From: Elusimicrobiota bacterium
GTDB lineage: Bacteria; Elusimicrobiota; Elusimicrobia; UBA1565; UBA9628
Direction: 5' to 3'
NCBI GenBank assembly: GCA_016194705.1
Contig: JACQAZ010000047.1
Coordinates: forward strand, 1-64,000
DNA length: 64,000 nucleotides
The notes under the pieces are model-generated. The model did no database searches, was not told the origin of the DNA, and saw nothing but the letters and a program-made list of their open reading frames with translations. The stretch's first letter is position 1; the number at the start of each line of letters is the position of its first letter. This document shows, piece after piece, positions 25,229 through 32,294 of the stretch. The translations under genes were made by a program, and so were the position numbers.

Positions 25229-26887
25229 ATGCGAACGATCAGGCGCACCCTCGCCGCCGCCTTGGCGCTTTGCCTCGTCGGGCTCTCCCCCGGGGCGCCC
25301 TGCTACCAAGCCTTGGCGCTAGACGTCAAGCTCAGCGCCGTCGAGACCCCCTCCGCCGCCGGGCCCGCGGCTCGCCTCGCGACGATCCCGGCGCTGACGG
25401 TCGGCGTCGATCCCGTCAATCTCAAGACCGACATCGGCTCCGTCGCCGCGGCCCCGGCCGTCGTGCCGGAAACCTCTCTGCCGAACCTGACGGCTCGGCG
25501 GCCCACCGCGCCCTGGACCCAGCGCCTGGCCCAACTCGGGGAACGCTTCACCGAGATCATCGGCCTCAAGGCGGCGGGCGACCAGCTCTCGGGCTTCGGC
25601 GGCTTCTTCGATTTCGGTCTGCAGCCGGCCATGGCCATGGCGGGCGCAGCAGAGTTCAAGGACTCCGAGCCGGTCCGGCCGCAAGTCCTCATGATGAGCG
25701 CGGCCCGCGAGGAGCGCTCGGGCTCGAGCCGCGGCGCTCCGCCGGCTCCGAAGAGCCCGGAGACAGCGCAGGAGCGCCTTGCCTCGCGCTCGGGCGCCTC
25801 CGGCGCCAAGCTGATGACTTACAGCATCATCAACACGGGCTTGAGCCTCATCGCCGCGGTAGCCGCCGCGGGGGCCGGCGTCAAGCTTTCGAGCGCACTC
25901 ATCCTAGCGCTCGTTCCGCTGGCCACCACGCTCGTCTCCGCCGCGATGCGCCGCGCCGCGTCGGCCAAGCTCGAGACCGCCGGAGCGGAAAAGAATTTTG
26001 CCGCGCTTTTCGCGGCGGAGAAGCAGGCCGGCCGCAGCGTCTGGGTCAGCCGGCTGGGCGCCTTGGCGCCGATGGATCTGGGCGGCATGCTCGCCCTGCG
26101 GCTCATGCACGCCGCGCCCCTGGCGGCGGCGGTCCTCGGAGCCGCGGTCTTCGGCGGCTGGGCGGTCTGGAGGGGGGCAAAGAAATTCGGGCAGAGCGTC
26201 GGCCTTCAGCGCGCCCAGCTCTACGGAGTCTTGAAGGAAGGCGAGCCTCAGATCCCCATCGAGGATCTCCCGGGCCAGAGCGCGCTCGAGAAGCACGGCC
26301 GCTATTTCTCCGGCGGCGAGGCGGTCGCCAAATTCCGCAGGACCTACCACTACATCCGCATGCAGGGGCTCTCGCCCTTCGGCTCGTTCACGACGGCGGT
26401 CTCCTGGCACCTGTTCTTCTCCGGCAAGACGCAGAAAAATATGACGCCCGAGGAGCGCGACCGCTTCAAGCCGGGGCGCTTCGACAATTACATACCTAAT
26501 TTTCCGGACGCCCAGGGCCCCACCAACACGCGCATCTACGCGATGCGCGATATTCCCGGGATCGCCAAGAGAGGCGACGTCGACATGCGCGAGTTCGAGC
26601 GCATCTTCCGCGACTTCGCGCCGGGCGGCGACTACGTCACGATGAAGGACCTGCGCCGGCTTTGGGCAGCCAACGCCGAGCGTGACGCGGACCGCACGAA
26701 TTGGCTCACCCGCCGGATCGGCAAGACCGCCTTTAACAAGCGCTTCAAGCAGCTGCTGATCATACTCGCCGACCGCGTCGTCGAGGAGGACGGCAAGCTC
26801 GTGCCCGCGATCAGCCGAGCGGGACTCTTGCGCTACTACGAGGGCGGGGCGGCCTACGACCTCCTGCGCGAGCGCGGCGGGAATTGA
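25229..26887 (+). CDS. Exported membrane protein with caleosin-like C-terminal region
   Basis: The 552-aa protein has a signal peptide (about 1-31), an Ala/Pro-rich low-complexity stretch (to about 190), two or three hydrophobic segments (about 198-240 and 283-310), and a C-terminal soluble part. The latter (about 400-550) has DMREFERIFRDFA, a following LRRLWAANAERD, a LLIILADRVVEEDGKLVP and a final LLRYYEGGAAYDLL. This order resembles the post-membrane part of caleosins (FExIF, LLKANR, LAxDxDGxL, VYDGSLF), the lipid-droplet peroxygenases. The match is by eye only. A TATTAA-type -10 lies 9 nt before ATG. Confidence 0.65.
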   Translation: MRTIRRTLAAALALCLVGLSPGAPCYQALALDVKLSAVETPSAAGPAARLATIPALTVGVDPVNLKTDIGSVAAAPAVVPETSLPNLTARRPTAPWTQRLAQLGERFTEIIGLKAAGDQLSGFGGFFDFGLQPAMAMAGAAEFKDSEPVRPQVLMMSAAREERSGSSRGAPPAPKSPETAQERLASRSGASGAKLMTYSIINTGLSLIAAVAAAGAGVKLSSALILALVPLATTLVSAAMRRAASAKLETAGAEKNFAALFAAEKQAGRSVWVSRLGALAPMDLGGMLALRLMHAAPLAAAVLGAAVFGGWAVWRGAKKFGQSVGLQRAQLYGVLKEGEPQIPIEDLPGQSALEKHGRYFSGGEAVAKFRRTYHYIRMQGLSPFGSFTTAVSWHLFFSGKTQKNMTPEERDRFKPGRFDNYIPNFPDAQGPTNTRIYAMRDIPGIAKRGDVDMREFERIFRDFAPGGDYVTMKDLRRLWAANAERDADRTNWLTRRIGKTAFNKRFKQLLIILADRVVEEDGKLVPAISRAGLLRYYEGGAAYDLLRERGGN

Positions 26888-26901
26888 TAGACTTGGCTCC
26901 C

Positions 26902-27288
26902 ATGGGAGCCAAGGTGCTGTTCGTCTGCGTCGAGAACTCCTGCCGCAGCCAGATGGCCGAGGGCTTCGCCCGCAAGCTCGGCCTCGAGGCCTGGAGCGCG
27001 GGCTCGAGGCCATCGGGCAAGGTCAACGCGACGGCGGTCGCTCTGATGAAAGAGAAAGGCGTGGACCTCTCGGTCCACGCCTCCAAGGGCCTCGCCGAGC
27101 TCCCGGCGCACGCCTGGGACTACGTGATCACGATGGGCTGCGGCGACGCCTGCCCCTTGGTCCCGGCCAAGGCCAAGCTCGACTGGGACCTGCCCGATCC
27201 GAAGGGACTGCCCCTGCCCGAGTTCCGCAAGGTGCGCGACGAGATCGAGCGCAAGGTCACGGAACTCCTCGCGCGCACACGGGAGTAG
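26902..27288 (+). CDS. arsC: Arsenate reductase, low-molecular-weight phosphatase type
   Basis: The true start is ATG 26902 (MGAKVLFVCVENSCRSQMAEG), giving 128 aa. The P-loop is C9-VENSC-R15 (CX5R), and the DPKG stretch (near 100) carries the general-acid Asp. The paired Cys residues (GCGDAC near 80-85) fit the thioredoxin-coupled arsenate reductases. It reduces arsenate to arsenite in the cytosol. No arsenite pump is nearby. It is convergent with the Spy-like gene with a 2-bp gap. Confidence 0.86.
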   Translation: MGAKVLFVCVENSCRSQMAEGFARKLGLEAWSAGSRPSGKVNATAVALMKEKGVDLSVHASKGLAELPAHAWDYVITMGCGDACPLVPAKAKLDWDLPDPKGLPLPEFRKVRDEIERKVTELLARTRE

Positions 27289-27290
27289 GC

Positions 27291-27791
27291 TTACTCGTCC
27301 CCCGTTTGGCCGCCGTCCTTGTCCTTCTTGCGGTGGAACCACCCGAACATGCGGTGGCGCTCTTTGCCCATCATGAGCGCCATCTTGGCGCGCTGGGTCG
27401 GAGTCAGGATGGACTCCGTGGACGCCTTGATCTTTTCCATCTGGGCGCGCAGCTCCTCGCGCGCGGCCTTGAGCTGGTCGAGGGTCGCTGAGATCTCCGC
27501 GTCGGAGGCCTTCTTGTCGACCTCGGCGCGCAGCTGCTCCATGGCTTTTTTGAGCTTCTCGTGGGCGGGCTTCATCGCCTCCTTGCGGCCCTTCCAGGCT
27601 TCCTTGAGCTTGGAGGCCTGTTCGTCGGTCAGGTCGAGCTTTTTCTTGAGCTTTTCGAGGCGCTTGTCTGCCTTCGCCGAATCCTCGGCGGCGGGCTTAT
27701 CCGGCGCGTCCTTGGCGAGCGCGGATGGAGTCAGCCACGCGGCGGCGGCGAAAACTCCAGCGCAGGCGAGATAAGAGATGCGTCTTTTCAT
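27291..27791 (-). CDS. Spy/CpxP-family periplasmic protein
   Basis: The 166-aa protein has a signal peptide (ALA-K) and a long charged helical region with two LTxxQ-type motifs (LDLTDEQASKLK and ILTPTQRAKMALMM), the hallmark of Spy/CpxP proteins. Such proteins are periplasmic chaperones or stress-signal regulators. It overlaps the previous gene (ATGA) at the end of the ECF sigma operon and has AAGGAGG before its ATG. Confidence 0.83.
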   Translation of the reverse strand: MKRRISYLACAGVFAAAAWLTPSALAKDAPDKPAAEDSAKADKRLEKLKKKLDLTDEQASKLKEAWKGRKEAMKPAHEKLKKAMEQLRAEVDKKASDAEISATLDQLKAAREELRAQMEKIKASTESILTPTQRAKMALMMGKERHRMFGWFHRKKDKDGGQTGDE

Positions 27792-28195
27792 GGGACCTCC
27801 TTGCGTCCAGGCGGCGGCATTTGATGCTCAAAAATGTCCTTGTGGCGCGCCTCGACGCGCGCCATGATCGCTTCGTACATTTGGCGCTGGTCGGGGCGCA
27901 GGGCCTTCTCGACGTCGGCCTTCATCGTCGAGCGAATCTTGAGGAAGTCGGCCGCCGTCTTGTCGCGCAGCGCCGAAAGCTTGACCCGGCGCGCCTCCAA
28001 AGCGGCCCTCACCTTGTCCTGCTGCGCCGAGTCGAGCTCGAGCTTCCTCGTCAGGCGCTTGAGGGTCCGCTCCGTGTCCGGGCCTTTGTGCCAGAGACGG
28101 CTGATGGCCTTCCTTTGAGCCCAGGTCCCGGCGCCCGCTCCGAGCAGGATGCCCAACAGCAGCGAAGGCAGGATCACCTTCCAGTGCGCCTTCAT
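27788..28195 (-). CDS. CnrX/ZraP-like periplasmic metal sensor (membrane anchored)
   Basis: The 135-aa protein has one N-terminal membrane helix (about 8-27) and a periplasmic helical hairpin with LTRKLELDSAQQDKVRAALEARRVKLS and LRPDQRQMYEAIMARVEARH, matching the heavy-metal-sensor/Spy superfamily. CnrX-type sensors hold an anti-sigma factor until metal binds. Location after the sigma and anti-sigma genes fits that model. Confidence 0.78.
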   Translation of the reverse strand: MKAHWKVILPSLLLGILLGAGAGTWAQRKAISRLWHKGPDTERTLKRLTRKLELDSAQQDKVRAALEARRVKLSALRDKTAADFLKIRSTMKADVEKALRPDQRQMYEAIMARVEARHKDIFEHQMPPPGRKEVP

Positions 28196-28497
28196 GGCTC
28201 CTCCTCGGCGGTCAGGACCAGGACCCCGGGGGTCTCGTCAGCGGCCTGCCAGCCCTCGAAGGTCAGCGCGGCGGGGGAAGTCGAAAGGAAGGTCGCAAGA
28301 AAGACGGCGGCGATCCCGAGTCCCAAGGCCGGCACCGTCCAGCGGCCCGTCAGCCACTGGAGGGCGGGGGAGCGCGCTTCCTCGATGCGCCCCATGACGC
28401 GGCTGACGAAGGCCTCGGTCTCGAAGTCCGTCGGCGTCTTGGGAGCTCGAAAGAGAGCCTCCGCGATGCGTTTGTCCTTCCAGTCTGATCTGTCCAT
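28192..28497 (-). CDS. Putative anti-sigma factor, single membrane helix
   Basis: The 101-aa protein has a charged cytosolic N-terminus (about 1-45, with VSRVMGRIEEARSP), one membrane helix (about 53-72) and a short outer tail. It begins 1 nt after the ECF sigma stop and overlaps the next ATG. It lacks the zinc HxxxCxxC of many anti-sigma factors, so the assignment rests on location and topology. Confidence 0.7.
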   Translation of the reverse strand: MDRSDWKDKRIAEALFRAPKTPTDFETEAFVSRVMGRIEEARSPALQWLTGRWTVPALGLGIAAVFLATFLSTSPAALTFEGWQAADETPGVLVLTAEEEP

Positions 28498-28498
28498 T

Positions 28499-29092
28499 TC
28501 AGCCTCCCGATGATGAGACGTCGTCCGGCCCCAAAAAGTGTCGCAGGGAATCCTCGAGACTCTCTCGGGCCCGGCGCAGGCGCGCCTTGACCGAGTCGAG
28601 CGAGCAGTCCATGGCCTCCATGATCTCCTCGTAGCTCAGGCCCTGGACCTCGCGCAAAGTCAGGATCAGGCGGTAGTCCGGGGGCAAAGTCGCGAGAACG
28701 CGCTCCACGAGGTCGGCGTCCTCGGCGCGGCGCTCCTCGTCGGGGGCGCGCAGGAGCCGCTCGAGACGGCCGCCTTCCTCCTCCAGGACGGCGTCGAGGG
28801 ATTCGGCTCGGCGCCTGGACGCCTTCCTCAATATGTCCAGGCAGTGGTTGGAGGCGACGCGGTAGAGCCAGGTGGAGAATGCCGACTTGCCGCCGAATTT
28901 GCCCAAGGACTGGTAGGCTTTGAGGAAAATCTCCTGGGCGGCGTCCTCGGCCGAGGTCCGGTCGCCCAGCATTGAGGCGCACAGGCCGAAGATGCGGGCG
29001 TGGTTCCGGCGGATGAGCTCGGCATAAGCCCGATCGTCGCCGGAACGGACCCGGTCGATGAGTTCCTCGTCGCTGGCGCCTTCCTCAGGCAT
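28499..29092 (-). CDS. ECF-type RNA polymerase sigma factor
   Basis: The 197-aa protein contains region 2 (AYAELIRRNHARIFGLCASMLGD..AEDAAQEIFLKAYQSLGKF) and region 4 (LPPDYRLILTLREVQGLSYEEIMEAMDCSLDSVKARLRRAR). There is no region 3. It would direct transcription in response to an envelope or metal signal through the anti-sigma and the two periplasmic proteins encoded immediately downstream. A TAGACT -10 lies 9 nt upstream of ATG. Confidence 0.93.
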   Translation of the reverse strand: MPEEGASDEELIDRVRSGDDRAYAELIRRNHARIFGLCASMLGDRTSAEDAAQEIFLKAYQSLGKFGGKSAFSTWLYRVASNHCLDILRKASRRRAESLDAVLEEEGGRLERLLRAPDEERRAEDADLVERVLATLPPDYRLILTLREVQGLSYEEIMEAMDCSLDSVKARLRRARESLEDSLRHFLGPDDVSSSGG

Positions 29093-29127
29093 GCGGCGGC
29101 GAGTCTACCAATTTGCGCCGGGCGGGC

Positions 29128-29454
29128 CTAGCCCTTGGCGCCGGCCGGCGAGACGAAGCCGACCGCCTTGATGACCTCCTGCACGCAGGCGAAGCCCTGT
29201 CCGGGCTGGTCGAGATGCGCGGTCGAGATCACGGAGGCCAGCACCGAGTCGGTCTTCCCCGGATCCGTCACGATGAAGACGGCGCGCTTGGCGATCTCGA
29301 TGTCGGAGCCTCCGACGCTTTGGCGCACGCCGGTGCCCTCGGCGAAAAAGTAGGTCGCGCCCGTGGCCCCGGCCTTGAGCGCGGCCGAGATCACGGCGTC
29401 CCCGACCTTGTGCTGGACGACGGCGGTGATGAGGTGAAGTTTATCGTTGGCCAT
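29128..29454 (-). CDS. P-II-like small signalling protein
   Basis: The 108-aa protein has the beta-alpha-beta start of PII proteins (KLHLITAVVQHKVGDAVISAALKAGATGATYFFAEGTG) and a second half-repeat (AVFIVTDPGKTDSVLASVISTAHLD). The classical T-loop uridylylation tyrosine motif is not clear. PII-like proteins bind ATP or other nucleotides and regulate transporters. The promoter is nearly consensus, six bases from the ATG. Confidence 0.78.
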   Translation of the reverse strand: MANDKLHLITAVVQHKVGDAVISAALKAGATGATYFFAEGTGVRQSVGGSDIEIAKRAVFIVTDPGKTDSVLASVISTAHLDQPGQGFACVQEVIKAVGFVSPAGAKG

Positions 29455-29460
29455 ACGCCG

Positions 29461-29489
29461 AGTGTAGCCCCGGGCCGCGAAAGTGTCAA
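29461..29489 (-). promoter_or_regulatory. Promoter of the PII-like gene, near-leaderless
   Basis: Minus strand: TTGACA (29484-29489), 17 bp, TACACT (29461-29466), 6 nt, ATG 29454. Consensus -35 and optimal spacing. Confidence 0.7.
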
Positions 29490-29571
29490 GAGGGGGCGGT
29501 CATTGCGCTGCAAATTGCGGATATGCCATCATCGGGGAAGCAGGACAGAAAGATTCCATTCAGGAGGCATC

Positions 29572-30051
29572 ATGCCCAAACAGGTCAAGCCCATCCCCGA
29601 CGGATTCCACGCCGTGACGCCCGGACTCTGCGTGAACAACGCCGCCTCGGCCCTCGACTTCTACAAGAGAGCCTTCGGCGCGAGCGAGCTCATGCGCATG
29701 CCCGGCCCCGGCGGCAAGATCATGCACGCGAAGATCAAGATCGGCGACTCGATCATTTTCGTGAGCGACGAGTTCCCCGAGATGCCCAATTCGTGCCGCG
29801 CGCCGCAGACGCTCAAGGGCGCCACCTCGGCCGTGTACCTCTACGTCGAGGACGTCGACGCGTCCTTCGCTCAGGCCGTCAAGGCCGGCGGGAAGGTCAA
29901 CATGCCGCTGACCGACATGTTCTGGGGAGACCGCTACGGCCAGATCCAGGACCCCTTCGGCCACATCTGGGCCCTGGCCACTCACAAGGAAGACCTCACG
30001 CCCGAGCAGATGAAGAAGCGCCAGCAGGAGCAGTTCGCGACGGCCAAGTAG
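29572..30051 (+). CDS. VOC-family (glyoxalase/PhnB-like) protein
   Basis: The start is ATG 29572 after CAGGAGG; the upstream track extension crosses the PII gene region. The 159-aa protein has the PhnB/VOC beta-alpha-beta-beta-beta repeats (VTPGLCVNNAASALDFYKRAFGASELMRM and YLYVEDVDASFAQAVKAGG..., DRYGQIQDPFGHIWALATH). VOC proteins bind a divalent metal and act on various small molecules. The C-terminal lysine-rich tail (EQMKKRQQEQ) is usual in this subgroup. Confidence 0.88.
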   Translation: MPKQVKPIPDGFHAVTPGLCVNNAASALDFYKRAFGASELMRMPGPGGKIMHAKIKIGDSIIFVSDEFPEMPNSCRAPQTLKGATSAVYLYVEDVDASFAQAVKAGGKVNMPLTDMFWGDRYGQIQDPFGHIWALATHKEDLTPEQMKKRQQEQFATAK

Positions 30052-30056
30052 CGCAA

Positions 30057-32294
30057 CTACTTGGTCGTCAGCCAGACCCGCGAGCCCCTCTTGCCCAGGC
30101 GCTCGAGTGAGGGGCTGAGCACGGGGGTTTGCTCGACGTGCCGTTTGCGGGCCTCGCGCTCGACGGCGGGCTTGAGATAGGTGAAGAGCTCGCGCGTCGT
30201 GACGCGGCCGCCGGGGCCCGCGGCCTCGCCGCGCAGGCCCTTGAGCATGAAGTAGGTCAGCAGGCCGTGGCGGGCGTCGGGATCGTCCGCGCTGATCTGA
30301 TCCTTTCCGGCCGCCGCCAGCAGCACGACGTTCGACGAGAGCCGCGCCCCCTGGTCCGCCGTGACCAGGGGGCGCGTGCCCTTGGCGAGCACCGAGCGGC
30401 CGCCCGCGCCCGAGAAGCAGGAGTCAAGTGCGACAACCACGTCGTCGGTCGGAAGCTGTCCCAGCGCGTCGTAGAGCTTCTGCAGCGGGAAGGCTTTGGT
30501 GTCGGGGTAGGCGGGATCTCCGTCGTAAGGGATGAGGTAGGCCTGGCCCGTGCGCGGATCGGGGGCCCCGTGGCCCGCGAAATAGACGAAGACCTTGCTC
30601 TTGGCCGTCGCCCGGTCCTTGAGCCATGGACCCAGGTAGGTGGCCAGGTCGGTCAGCGTCGCCCGCCCGTCCTGAAGCAGCACCACGTTCTTGGGATCGA
30701 AGCCCATGGCCTGCGTGAGGTACGCGTAGACCACACCCGCGTCGCGCGCGGCGAAGTCCGCGGCGGGGATGTCGCGATATTTCTCGATGCCGACGACCAC
30801 CGCGTAGGCCTCGGGATCGCGAGGCGTGCGCGTGCGCGGAGGGACATCGACGCTCTCGGACTCGGCGGAAGGCTCCTCGGAGGCCTCGGGACGAGAGGGC
30901 TCCTTCATCGCGACGACCGTGACCGACGGCGCGCTGCGGCCAAGGACCAGCTTGAGCGGGAAGGAGGCCACGCCGCGCTTGCCCGTGGCCTCCGTCAGCG
31001 TCAAGCCTACCGGAAGCGTGTCTCCGGTCTTGAAGCGCCGGTTGGCGAAGAACTCGAAAGCCGCTTCCTTGGACCGGCCCGGCGCGATGGCGTCGAGCGG
31101 CACCGAGGGCTCGCCCGACATGAATATGTCCTTGCTTCCCAGCTCCAGCGCGGCGACCACGCCGCGGGCGGTCCCCGAGCCGCGGTTGCGGATACGGACG
31201 CTCACCTGCGTGGCTTCGCCCGCCGTCACGATCCCGGTGCCTCCCACCGAGATGTCGGAGACCTCGAGGATCGGGGGGCGGGAGAAGCGCGTCTGGAACT
31301 CGATGACCGCAGGCTCCGTGTCGAAGCCGTTGCCCTCGCGGATCGCAAGCCTCAGCCGCACCTTCTGCGGGGCGGCGCTCTCGGAGACCTCGAGCCGCAC
31401 TTCCTTCTCGAGGGACTGGTTCGCGGGCAGGTTCCCGAGCTCGACGGCGCCGGGCAGCGAAAGGGCCTCGGCGCCAGAGAGCGCCTCGAGGGCCAGACGC
31501 AGAGCGTAGGCAGGGCCCGGGCCGGCGTTGCGCAGCTTCACCGAGAGCCGCGCCGATTCGCCGGCCTCGACGACGCCGTCTCCGGAGAGGTCCTCGACGG
31601 CGACCTGGGCCGAGAGGCGGGCCGGCGCCTGCGGACGCGGGACGGGACGCGGCGAAGGCGCGGCCGGGCGAGGGGTCACGATGCGGTCGGCGGAATCGTA
31701 GGCGTAGCGCAGGCTGCCGTTGATCCCATGGACGAGCACCTTCTTGACCTCCCAGGACCAGTCATCGTTGGAAAGGAAGAAGTCGAGGTCGAGGGTCTGC
31801 GTCGGCTCGGAGACGGTCTCGAAGTCGGCGCAGCCCACCGTGGAGTCCGGTCCCAGCTTGCGGATCCTCTCGGTGTGGATGCTCACGAGCCGCAGCTGGT
31901 ACCGGCGCCCGGTCCCCTTATCCTCCACCTCGAAGGAGCCCTTCCCGCCGCGCGAATGGGCGCGGACGTACTCGGTGACGACGCGATGGAACTCGTCCTT
32001 GAACTCGCGCATCTCGGGAGGGTACTGCGGGCCCCTCCAAACCGGAGGAGGCTGCCGATACGAGGACTCGGCCGAGGAGTAGACGGCTGGCTGCAGCGGC
32101 ATGACGCTCAGGGCCTGGAGGTTGGCGCGCTCGATCGTCGCCCGTTCATTAGCGACCTCCGCGTCGTGGCGGTACTGGAAGTTCTGCCAATTGAGCTGCT
32201 GCGAATAGGCGGTCGGAGACATCGTGTAGACCCGCCCGCCGGCGCTCGCGCAGAGCGGCGCGAGCATGGCGGCCCAGAGCAATACGGCTCTCAT
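30057..32294 (-). CDS. Secreted caspase-like (C14) protein with CARDB-like repeats, copy 1
   Basis: The 745-aa protein has a signal peptide (to about 19), an N-terminal region of unknown fold (to about 230), two beta-sandwich CARDB-like modules (about 230-335 and 345-455: RNAGPGPAYALRLAL, RNRGSGTARGVVAAL), and a caspase-like domain (about 500-745). Catalytic His575 lies in FAGHG and Cys626 in DSCFSG. Caspase-fold peptidases of this type process arginine/lysine or aspartate sites in other systems; here the domain is exported. It overlaps copy 2 by ATGA and shares its architecture throughout. Confidence 0.87.
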   Translation of the reverse strand: MRAVLLWAAMLAPLCASAGGRVYTMSPTAYSQQLNWQNFQYRHDAEVANERATIERANLQALSVMPLQPAVYSSAESSYRQPPPVWRGPQYPPEMREFKDEFHRVVTEYVRAHSRGGKGSFEVEDKGTGRRYQLRLVSIHTERIRKLGPDSTVGCADFETVSEPTQTLDLDFFLSNDDWSWEVKKVLVHGINGSLRYAYDSADRIVTPRPAAPSPRPVPRPQAPARLSAQVAVEDLSGDGVVEAGESARLSVKLRNAGPGPAYALRLALEALSGAEALSLPGAVELGNLPANQSLEKEVRLEVSESAAPQKVRLRLAIREGNGFDTEPAVIEFQTRFSRPPILEVSDISVGGTGIVTAGEATQVSVRIRNRGSGTARGVVAALELGSKDIFMSGEPSVPLDAIAPGRSKEAAFEFFANRRFKTGDTLPVGLTLTEATGKRGVASFPLKLVLGRSAPSVTVVAMKEPSRPEASEEPSAESESVDVPPRTRTPRDPEAYAVVVGIEKYRDIPAADFAARDAGVVYAYLTQAMGFDPKNVVLLQDGRATLTDLATYLGPWLKDRATAKSKVFVYFAGHGAPDPRTGQAYLIPYDGDPAYPDTKAFPLQKLYDALGQLPTDDVVVALDSCFSGAGGRSVLAKGTRPLVTADQGARLSSNVVLLAAAGKDQISADDPDARHGLLTYFMLKGLRGEAAGPGGRVTTRELFTYLKPAVEREARKRHVEQTPVLSPSLERLGKRGSRVWLTTK

